From CAZTAR01 sp043813895 (lineage in GTDB: Bacteria; Planctomycetota; Phycisphaerae; UBA1845; UTPLA1), in the NCBI GenBank assembly GCA_043813895.1, contig JBDRKQ010000077.1:68945-132944 (forward strand): 64,000 nucleotides of DNA, given 5' to 3'. Both the position numbers and the translations under genes were made by a program. Under the pieces are notes generated by a model that worked only from the letters and a program-made list of their open reading frames with translations, ran no database searches and was not told the DNA's origin. Of this stretch, positions 41,687 to 49,200 are shown one piece after another. Position 1 is the stretch's first letter. Every line of letters begins with the position of its first letter.

Positions 41687-41767
41687 GTGCCACTGGCAGC
41701 TTGTCTGCCAGTGACCTACGCGCGTCCATCGACAGAATCGCGCCAGCGGGCAAGCCGCCAGTGGCAC
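41687..41767. repeat. Terminal-inverted-repeat element, copy E2
   Basis: GTGCCACTGGC (41687-41697) is inverted perfectly as GCCAGTGGCAC (41757-41767). The left arm also pairs locally: CACTGGCAG (41691-41699) with CTGCCAGTG (41705-41713). Two alternative folds are therefore possible. It ends about 53 bases before the TATAAT box of amrS. Confidence 0.65.
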
Positions 41768-41816
41768 ACTTACGAAATCGCCGACTTGACCGTTGAGACG
41801 CCGGTGCTCCCCGGCG

Positions 41817-41825
41817 TGGTATAAT
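41817..41825 (+). promoter_or_regulatory. Extended -10 promoter for amrS
   Basis: TGGTATAAT is a perfect extended -10 element (TGN followed by TATAAT at 41820-41825), 41 bases before the amrS ATG. TTGAGA at 41793 is a possible -35 but 21 bases away, which fits an extended -10 promoter that does not need one. Confidence 0.45.
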
Positions 41826-41865
41826 CCCAGAAGATCCAGAACCGGAACCGATCGGACGCTTCGGC

Positions 41866-42975
41866 ATGTCCACGACATCTCTCAAGACGCTTCTCGCTCA
41901 GAACACGATGCCGGCTGACCCGGACCTCGTGCGGACCGAACACAACGGCATTCGCTGTCTGGCGTGCGGGCATCGTTGTCTTGTCAAGCCGGGGCGGGAG
42001 GGGGTCTGCCGCGTGCGGTTCAACCAGGGCGGCGAACTTCGGGTGCCGGCCGGGTATGTGGCGGGGTTGCAGGTTGATCCGATCGAGAAGAAGCCGTTTT
42101 ACCACGCGTTTCCCGGCCGCGACGCCTTGTCGTTCGGCATGTTGGGGTGCGACTTCCACTGCTCCTACTGTCAGAACTGGGTCACGTCCCAGACGCTGCG
42201 CGATGATCAAGCCGTCAGCACGCCGCGTTTCTGCGATGCCGAGCAACTGGCTCATCTCGCCGTCGAGAACCGCGCGCCCGTTGTCGTCTCCACATACAAC
42301 GAGCCGCTGATCACCATCGAGTGGGCCGTCGAAATCTTCAAGCACGCCAAGGCGCGCGGCCTCACCTGCGGCTGCGTCTCCAACGGCCACGGCTCGCCCG
42401 AAGTGATCGATTTCATCAAGCCCTACGTGGACCTCTTCAAGGTCGATCTCAAGTGTTCCGACGACAAGAACTACCGCCGGCTCGGCGGCGTGTTGGATAA
42501 CGTGCTCCGCACGATCGAACAACTCGTCTCGTCCGGCTTCTGGGTGGAAGTCGTCACGCTTGTCGTTCCGACGTTCAACGACAGTGACGATGAGCTATCG
42601 CGGATTGCCCGCTTCCTCGCCGGGCTTTCACCGAACATCCCCTGGCATGTCACGGCATTCCGCCCGGACTACAAGATGCAGGGCCCGCCGCGCACGCCCA
42701 CTGAGACGCTGCTGCGGGCGTACGAGATCGGCAAGGAGGCAGGCCTCCGCTTCGTCTATCCCGGCAACATCCACAGTGGCGTCGGCGATCGCGAGAATAC
42801 TTTCTGTCCCGCGTGCGACGAACTCATCATCCGCCGGACAGGATTCTACGTCGAAGAGAACCGGATGAAGGAGGTTGGGAAGTGTCCCGCGTGTGGTGAG
42901 GCGATTGCGGGCGTGTGGGAGGATGCGGCGCCCGGCAATTCGAACGCGGGCTTTCCGAGGTCGGTGAGGATTTGA
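41866..42975 (+). CDS. amrS: AmmeMemoRadiSam system radical SAM enzyme
   Basis: A 369-residue radical SAM protein of the AmrS family. The N-terminus has paired cysteines (CLACGHRCLVKPGREGVCRV), then FGMLGCDFHCSYCQNW with the CxxxCxxC cluster at Cys95, Cys99 and Cys102. Conserved elements: STYNEPLITIEWAVEIFKHA, SNGHGSPEVIDFIKPYVDLF, KVDLKCSDDKNYRRLGGVL, VTAFRPDYKM and FVYPGNIHSG. A second pair of CxxC motifs near the C-terminus (CPACDEL, CPACGEA) looks like a zinc or extra Fe-S site. The name comes from its usual neighbours AMMECR1 and Memo proteins, which are not seen here; the reaction is unknown. Start near an extended -10 promoter, with no strong ribosome site. Confidence 0.9.
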   Translation: MSTTSLKTLLAQNTMPADPDLVRTEHNGIRCLACGHRCLVKPGREGVCRVRFNQGGELRVPAGYVAGLQVDPIEKKPFYHAFPGRDALSFGMLGCDFHCSYCQNWVTSQTLRDDQAVSTPRFCDAEQLAHLAVENRAPVVVSTYNEPLITIEWAVEIFKHAKARGLTCGCVSNGHGSPEVIDFIKPYVDLFKVDLKCSDDKNYRRLGGVLDNVLRTIEQLVSSGFWVEVVTLVVPTFNDSDDELSRIARFLAGLSPNIPWHVTAFRPDYKMQGPPRTPTETLLRAYEIGKEAGLRFVYPGNIHSGVGDRENTFCPACDELIIRRTGFYVEENRMKEVGKCPACGEAIAGVWEDAAPGNSNAGFPRSVRI

Positions 42976-43343
42976 GAACCATGTGTTGGGCAATGTCGGC
43001 CATTTCATCCACATTCATCTTGCTGGGTGCCATGCTTTCACGCGACGAAGTCGTGGGTAAGCATGTTGAATGCTGAGTAAACATGCCTACCCGTCCCGCT
43101 CGCGCGGGCCGTGAAGGCATGGCACCCAACGCGCGCGGGCTCTCGCGTGCTTTGGCCCCAACGGAGCCATGCATTGTAGCCGGGGGTGGAGCGAAGCGGA
43201 ACCTCCGGTTGCCTGTGGGTAGCCTTGGGAGCGGCGTCCGAGGTCCAATCGTCAGCCGCGAGCCTCGCCACGTGTTGGTCTTGAAAGCGCTGCGTCGCGG
43301 ATTACCATGCCGTGAAGAAATTATCCGGGCAAGCCAATCGACC
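42976..43343. other. 368-bp gap carrying palindromic element E3
   Basis: Holds the 103-bp element at 43025-43127 and GC-rich flanks. The in-frame extension of ktrB through this region reads as shadow of the element (for example PTRPARAGREGMAPN) and is not protein-like. Confidence 0.5.
43025..43127 (+). repeat. 103-bp palindromic element E3
   Basis: The ends GGGTGCCATG and CATGGCACCC are perfect inverted repeats. Further inside, TTTCACG pairs with CGTGAA, TGGGTAAGCATG with CATGCCTACC, and CCCGCTCGCGCGGG is a hairpin. The element at 58410-58512 is the reverse complement with about four differences in 103 positions. Confidence 0.85.
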
Positions 43344-44720
43344 ATGACAAGCCTGCTTCACGAAACGCTCAAGACGATAGCGCGGTTACTGGGGCGCCCC
43401 GAGAGGGCATTGGCCGGGGCCTTTGGCCTGTTGATCCTGACAGGGTGGATCCTCCTGGCCTTGCCGATCTCCCACACCAGTGACAGAGTGGGCGTGATCG
43501 ACGCGCTCTTCACGGCGACCTCGGCCGTATGCGTGACCGGGCTTGTGGTGGTCGATACCGGCAAGGACTTTACGCCGTTTGGACAGGTCGTCATCCTGGC
43601 GCTGATTCAGTTCGGGGGGCTCGGCATCATGACCTTCGCGGCATTGGCCGCGCAGCTCATGGGTGGGCGGCTTTCGTTTCGTTCCCAGGCGGCGCTCTAC
43701 GATACGCTCTATCAGCAGAACGCCGCGGCGGCGATGCGGGACAGCTTGAAACGAATCGTCGCGATGACGTTCATCATTGAGCTTGTCGGCGTGCTCCTGC
43801 TCTACACGGGATTCCGACAGCACTCCGCCGGGCACTCTCCGCTGTTTTCAGCGGTGTTCCACTCGGTATCGGCATTCTGCAACGCCGGGTTTTCCCTCTA
43901 CAGCGACAGCCTCACGGCGTATCGCTCGCAGCTTCTGACCATGTTCGCGATCATGGCGCTGATCATCCTGGGCGGTCTGGGTCACGCGGTCGTGCTCGAA
44001 GCGTTGGGCCGAGCAGTCCGGAGGCTGCAAGGGAGAAGGAGCCGGCCGATCACGTGGAGCCTGCACTCTCGGGTCGTCATAGGTGTGTCGGGCATCCTCA
44101 TTGCAGGTGGCGCGGCAGCCTTCCTGCTTCTCGGGCTCGCGGATGACGACAGCGGGCCGCAACGCATCGTGAACGCTTTGTTCCAGTCGGTTACGGCGCG
44201 GACGGCCGGGTTCAATACGGTCAACATCGCCAACGTGCCGCTGGCGTCTCTGTTGATGCTGGTCGGCCTGATGTTCGTGGGCGGTTCACCCGGGTCCTGC
44301 GCCGGGGGCATCAAGACCACCTCGCTGGCCGCATGGTTCGCCTATTTCCGCTCCAAACTGGTGACGGCGGAGGACGTCGCGCTGTTCGGGAGACGCTTGC
44401 CGGAAGATATCATCGTCCGGGCGGCGGTGATCGGCGGACTGGCAATCCTGTGGAACGTGATCGGCTGTATAATCCTGGCGATCACGGAGTCGGCGGGAGG
44501 CGGAGCCTTGCTTAAAAACCTGCTGTTCGAGCAGGTTTCCGCGTTCGGCACCGTCGGGCTGTCGACTGGCATTACACCGGACCTGTCCAGCGCCGGCGAG
44601 TTGTGGATCATCGCCACGATGTTCGTCGGCCGGTTGGGCCCGCTGACCGCGGTGTTCATGGTAATGCCGCAACAAGCGGCGCGTGTCCGCTATCCAGAGG
44701 AACGACTCATGATCGGCTGA
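43344..44720 (+). CDS. ktrB: Potassium uptake transporter, KtrB-type
   Basis: A 458-residue Trk/Ktr/HKT-family membrane subunit for K+ uptake. The chain was started at MTSLLHETLKTIARLL, ignoring an upstream frame made of repeat DNA. Four P-loop repeats are visible: ALFTATSAVCVTGLVVVDT, FHSVSAFCNAGFSLYSD, FQSVTARTAGFNTVNI and FEQVSAFGTVGLSTGIT, each with the filter glycine. Between them are paired helices (VVILALIQFGGLGIMTFAAL, LTMFAIMALIILGGLGHAVV). KtrB forms a dimer gated by the cytoplasmic KtrA ring, encoded 11 bases downstream. Na+ or H+ coupling cannot be read. Confidence 0.92.
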   Translation: MTSLLHETLKTIARLLGRPERALAGAFGLLILTGWILLALPISHTSDRVGVIDALFTATSAVCVTGLVVVDTGKDFTPFGQVVILALIQFGGLGIMTFAALAAQLMGGRLSFRSQAALYDTLYQQNAAAAMRDSLKRIVAMTFIIELVGVLLLYTGFRQHSAGHSPLFSAVFHSVSAFCNAGFSLYSDSLTAYRSQLLTMFAIMALIILGGLGHAVVLEALGRAVRRLQGRRSRPITWSLHSRVVIGVSGILIAGGAAAFLLLGLADDDSGPQRIVNALFQSVTARTAGFNTVNIANVPLASLLMLVGLMFVGGSPGSCAGGIKTTSLAAWFAYFRSKLVTAEDVALFGRRLPEDIIVRAAVIGGLAILWNVIGCIILAITESAGGGALLKNLLFEQVSAFGTVGLSTGITPDLSSAGELWIIATMFVGRLGPLTAVFMVMPQQAARVRYPEERLMIG

Positions 44721-44731
44721 GGTGACACAGT

Positions 44732-45388
44732 ATGAAACAGGTCGCGGTGGTTGGGTTGGGGCAGTTCGGCACGCATCTGGCCAAGCAATTGGCCGTGCAG
44801 GGTTGCGATGTCCTTGTCCTGGATGCTGCGGAATCTCGCGTGTCCGCGGTGCGCGATGACGTGCACCGGGCGTTGATTGCGGATGCCAAGAGCTTCGAGG
44901 CGCTGGAGTCGGTGGTTGCACCCACCGTCGACGAAGTCGCGGTTTGCCTGGGTGATCATATTGAGGCGAGCATCCTGTGCACGCTGCATCTCAGTCAAAT
45001 CGGGGTCAAGAAGATCCTGGCCACGGCGATTAACGAGGACCACGCGAACATCCTCGGACGTGTGGGTGCACACAGCGTGATTTTCCCGGATCTCGAAACG
45101 GCGGAGCGAACTGCCCGTCGAATGGCCCACCCGAACTTGCTGGATTACTTCCCCTTCGCCGAAGAGTATCGGATCATGGAATACGTGATGCCGAGGCTAC
45201 TTGTGGGAAAGACGCTGCGACAATCCGGCTTGAGAGCGGATTACCGCCTTTTGGCGCTGGCGATCAGGGTGGGTACCGCTGGTGAATACCACTTCATGCC
45301 AGACGCTGAAGAAGTACTTCACGAAGGGGACATCCTGGTCGTTTTGGGTCGGGAGATCGACTTGGCGCGATTCTCGGTATTGGAATAG
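44732..45388 (+). CDS. ktrA: KtrA-type RCK regulatory subunit
   Basis: A 218-residue cytoplasmic gating subunit. Residues 1-130 form the RCK_N Rossmann domain: VAVVGLGQFGTHLAKQLA (GxGxxG), LVLDAAESRV with the ribose-binding Asp, and a helix-rich dimer interface. Residues 140-218 form the RCK_C domain (LRADYRLLALAIRVG, VLHEGDILVVLGREIDL). KtrA octamers bind ATP, ADP or c-di-AMP and control KtrB. GAGGTGA precedes the ATG by about 7 bases. The gene is 11 bases after ktrB, so the two are co-transcribed. A universal stress protein follows after 22 bases and may share the message, fitting an osmotic-stress unit. Confidence 0.93.
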   Translation: MKQVAVVGLGQFGTHLAKQLAVQGCDVLVLDAAESRVSAVRDDVHRALIADAKSFEALESVVAPTVDEVAVCLGDHIEASILCTLHLSQIGVKKILATAINEDHANILGRVGAHSVIFPDLETAERTARRMAHPNLLDYFPFAEEYRIMEYVMPRLLVGKTLRQSGLRADYRLLALAIRVGTAGEYHFMPDAEEVLHEGDILVVLGREIDLARFSVLE

Positions 45389-45396
45389 CGGAGGTG

Positions 45397-45414
45397 ATGC
45401 TTCAAGCCCAATGA
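45397..45414 (+). CDS. Possible 5-codon leader peptide before the USP gene
   Basis: After a strong GGAGGTG comes an ATG reading MLQAQ and then TGA, the TGA overlapping the ATG of the universal stress protein as ATGA. The strong ribosome site is 13 or more bases from the real start, so the short frame could feed ribosomes onto it. This may equally be chance. Confidence 0.25.
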   Translation: MLQAQ

Positions 45415-45869
45415 AGACCCCAGAAAGAATCCTGTGGCCGACAGACTTCTCCGACCTCTCGCTGAAGGCCAGCCCGTATGCCCGCGGCTTCCGTGATCTC
45501 TTCAAGGCCGAACTGCACGTGGTCCACGTTTCTCCTCCGACCGTCACTCCGAGCATTGAGCGTTGGCTGCCCAACAGGCTGAGGGTTTCCAAGGCGGAGT
45601 TGTTCGAGGCCGCGAGATCGCAGTTGGAGCAAGTCGTTGTCGAGCACTTTGGCGGGGATCCGACCGTGATCTGCAAAGTGCTCATGGGGAATCCCTGGAC
45701 TGCAATCTGCGAATACGCCGAGCGGCATGATATCGACCTGATCCTCTTGGCGACGCACGGCTTGACAGGAGTCCAGCATATCCTGCTTGGCAGTACGGCC
45801 GAGCGCGTTGTACACCACGCTTGCTGCCCCGTGCTGACGATCAAGTGTCATGAGAGGGATTTCAAGTAG
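45411..45869 (+). CDS. Universal stress protein, UspA-like
   Basis: A 152-residue protein of the USP family. Residues 1-20 hold the first strand (RILWPTDFSDLSLKASPYAR, where the Asp binds ATP in ATP-type members). The C-terminal motif GLTGVQHILLGSTAERVV followed by ACCPVLT is the classic G-2x-G-9x-G(S/T) ATP-binding loop of ATP-dependent USPs, so it is likely ATP-binding (family knowledge). The frame is open earlier (45282) but overlaps ktrA; MKTPERILW is the natural start, overlapping a possible leader peptide. Placement after ktrBA suggests a role linked to ion or osmotic stress; the target is unknown. Confidence 0.88.
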   Translation: MKTPERILWPTDFSDLSLKASPYARGFRDLFKAELHVVHVSPPTVTPSIERWLPNRLRVSKAELFEAARSQLEQVVVEHFGGDPTVICKVLMGNPWTAICEYAERHDIDLILLATHGLTGVQHILLGSTAERVVHHACCPVLTIKCHERDFK

Positions 45870-45879
45870 GCACAATCCG

Positions 45880-46205
45880 CCGAGTCTTGCCGCGGCAGTT
45901 GACCTCCAGAGCTTGCGAGCGGTGCAAAAACCCGACGCCATCGCCTTGGACAACCGTTCCGATTCCAGCACGTTGGTCAACAGAAACACCCGCTTGCCGC
46001 GACGCTTCAAGACGATCATTCGCAACGTCAGCGGCTTTCGGCGATGGCGGTCAGAGAAAAGTTTGGTCGACAAGTCGCGGCCCTCCCCGGATCGCTCGGT
46101 CAGGCAACGCCGACACGACCAGCCGATGGCCGCGTACAGTCTAAACTGGTTCTGCCGGTGTTTGAACAGTCGTGCATGTTCTTGCCGAGCGAATGGTCTT
46201 GGGCG
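45880..46205 (-). pseudogene. Remnant of an IS4-type transposase
   Basis: The minus-strand frame reads DRHRRKPLTLRMIVLKRRGK followed by RVFLLTNVLESERLSKAMAS. This matches the strand preceding the catalytic Glu of IS4-family DDE transposases (P-x-x-LR-x-IV, then VYLLTNVLD, RLS, then normally YRxRWGIELFFR). The wanted RWGIE block is absent: after the similar part the frame reads GFCTARKLWRSTAAARLGGL and runs into the USP region. No terminal inverted repeats or target-site duplication are seen. It is a short decayed piece, just after the giant gene ends. The match is by memory of the family, not by search. Confidence 0.45.
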
Positions 46206-46210
46206 GTCCC

Positions 46211-49200
46211 TCAACCCGTGGCCTGGGCGACTCGCCTCGAGTTCAGGGCGGTGCGAATCTTCCAGGCCAGACTCCCGATCACCAATGCGAGGCCGGCAAT
46301 CGGCAGGAGGCCGACGGTGATGCTGATGAAGCCGAGAATCATCATCGTCGTTGTGAGAGTGCGGGCGTACTTCGCCAGAAAGTCCTCCCGCCGCACAAGC
46401 CTGTAAACGCGAAACAGAGCAGCCGCGATCAGAGCCGTGATGCCGAGGAGTTTGAGGTTCGCCAGAAGAGGTCGCGAGATGGCCCGAGCCCTGATCTCCG
46501 TCTCGCCGCGCGGCGTCGTAAACCGGTAAACAGTGCCTCGTGTCGGGATCTCGACGTCAAGACTGGCAAGGCCCGTCCGCAGCGCGACCGCCTGGTCGGC
46601 CCTCACCATGCCTCCCCGCCCCCCCGGTCCGCGTCCCAAGGACTGCACTGCGACCCTGCCGCTTGGCGGGGAATAAGCGCCCTCGCGCTTCCCTTCAGCC
46701 TGCCGCTCCTTGAGCACTGCCTGGTAGCGCTCGACGGTCTGTTGAGCGGCCCCTCGCCTTCTCGCCTCCTTGTCCAGCGCCTCGCGGACCACTTCCAGGT
46801 CATCAGCATCCGGAGACCCGAGGACCTCCTGACTTTGAACTACGTTTGGTGCGGCGGGTTTCGCGCGTCGACCACTGGATCGCGGGCCGCCCCGCCCGCC
46901 AGCCAACTCGCCTGCCTTCTTCCCGAGGGGAGGCTGATCCTCCTCCATCTCGCCCAGTTTACGTTCGGCGGTGGTGCTGCCAAGCCCGTTGCTGGCGAGC
47001 CAACTGCGATCGAACTGCTCATCGTCCACTCCATCGCGATCCGCCTCGGGCATGGAGGCCTCGTCGAAGTTCAGATCGAGGTTCTTGACCGCATCGCGGG
47101 AGCGCGACGCCTCCTGCTGCTGGAAGAGCCCATACAAGCTCTCCCGATTAGTACGGGCCACCTCCTGCCCCATGGTCTGCTCCACTGTCCGGACTTGCTC
47201 CTCGGCGTCCTGGAGGATCCTAGCGTTCGACGCCCAGGCCTCGCGGAGTTCCTCATTGGCTCCGAGGGACGGCGGGGCGCTCTGGAACTGGTAGGCCCGG
47301 ATGTCGTCTTTCAGGCGCCCGAGGTTGCTTGCCGCTCGCAACTGGGCGAAGGAGTCGGCGGACCGCATGGTTTGAGACAAGCGTTCGGCGAGCTTCGTCT
47401 GATACGACACGTACCCGGCCGCCAGATCCCCTTCACCCTCCATCATCCGCATCGTGCCGTCGAAGTTGAACCAATGATAGCCCTCGGGCAGACACAGCCT
47501 CACCTGGCTAAGTTCAGGCTTGATATTGGTGCTGCGGAGCAGGGGCAGCTCGACCGAAGACAGCCGGCCGAGAGCGGGCAGCTTGCCGGCGTACTTCAGC
47601 AGCACCGCGTAGTCGAGGTCGCCCGCCGCAGTCTTCACCAGGGGGATTCTGACGTATCCCGGCTTGGCGGGGCTCCGCGCCTCGGCGGGCTTGACGGGCT
47701 CGCCAGCCACCTGAGCGGTCCAGAGTCTGGCCCCGCTTGGCAGCTCGACCTCCAAGTACTGCTCCGTGGTGTTGTGCATACGGTACGTGTGCGCCGCGCG
47801 ATACGTTCCGTTTACGTCCAGCACCAACAGCGTGTGGGCAAACCCGATCCGGGCGCCGACGGTCTCCACGGTCTCGCGATCCTTCACCTTGAATGAGAGA
47901 AGCGGCTCTTGCTCGCCACTGTTTACAAGGTAGGCCTCCGTAAGCCCGCTTCCCAGGATACCGACAAGCGACCGCCACTCCTTCTGTTGCCGGCTGACTA
48001 TCTCGAGACCGTCGTGCTTCTCGACGACGACTTCATCGCGGCCGGCGCTCTCCAGAACCGCGTAACGATGATTCGTGCTACCTGTCTCCACGATCGGAAT
48101 CGGCGCCGTGTGAACATCTCGCGTCAGAAGCCGGTCGTCCTCCACCAGCACCCGCAACTCACCCATTACGTCGTCCTGGAGCGTCAGGCGCACGCGTACC
48201 ATCGGGGCAGGTTCCATCGGTCCTGGTTCGACCGTCTTCTGTCGGAGCAGGGGAACACTGATTCGAGCATCCTTCATGCTCGCAGGCAAGAGAAACGACA
48301 GCTCACGAATCCCCGCACTCTGGATTGAGAAGTCCAGCAGGATGCTCTCTTCCAAGGCTCGGTCCGTGACGCGGACATTCGTGATCGTCTCGCAGCTCAC
48401 CGCGGGCCGCCTCGCGGACAAACGCAAAACACCGCGATAATCCGGGGATGAGTAGTGCAGCGCCAGCCGGGCCGTCCCGCGCTGGCCGGCGTTCAGCCAA
48501 CCGTAGACACGCTCCAATAGCACGCTCTCGCATTCATGCAGATCGGTAGCCCGAACATCAAATGAGGGCTCGACCTGCACGACGATATCCCCCTGCTGGT
48601 GCTCGGCATCGAGGACCGCCAGCTTGGGCAGGTGAACGGCAGTTCCTTGCTCTACCCGGTCCAGCGTGCCGACGACAACGACGGGCACTTCGCCGATCCG
48701 ACCGGTAGCCAGGTGGATACTCAAACGCGTCTGATCGTCTGTCTGCGTAATAGCCCACTCGAACGTGCCGGGCGCCGCGACATGCTCGACGTCCATCCCG
48801 GCCGGCAGCAGCAGGTCGAAGTGATGTCGCCGCCCGTTGCGGACGTGGAGGTTGAAACGGACCTCGAGACCGCGCTCCCAGCCGGCGATCCGCAGCAGAG
48901 CCTGCACATCCGCCGACATCACGGACCTGACGGGAGACGCCGACAACCTCACGGAACAGGGCATTGCCGCAAACCGATAGGCCGCATGTGGGCGAATCCC
49001 AAGCGGACTTCGCCCCTCCCCCTCGGAGCCGTATTCGATCGTCTCGGGGATGTTGCTGCGAGTCACGCCGACCGTCGAGACGGTTCGAACGTCCAGCAGC
49101 GGGCTCCTGCGGATCACCAGTTCACCACGATGCAGAGCCGCCCCGTCAACCCTCACCGTCGGCACGTCGAATTCCGACAGGCTTCCCTCACCAACCCGGC

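Larger units (their letters stand above)
41540..41865. other. 326-bp gap with a TIR element and a promoter candidate
   Basis: The first part (41556-41640) is G/A-rich with repeated GGGACC and AAGGG words. A terminal-inverted-repeat element occupies 41687-41767 and a TATAAT box lies at 41820-41825. Nothing coding is apparent. Confidence 0.5.

Noticed and set aside
43083..43343. Extended start of ktrB
   Set aside because: It translates the palindromic element E3 and flank, with no Ktr similarity before MTSLLHETLK.
46172..47896. Long plus-strand frame opposite the giant gene
   Set aside because: Antisense to the giant gene's C-terminal region, no family features; the coding strand shows signal, coiled coil and membrane segments instead.
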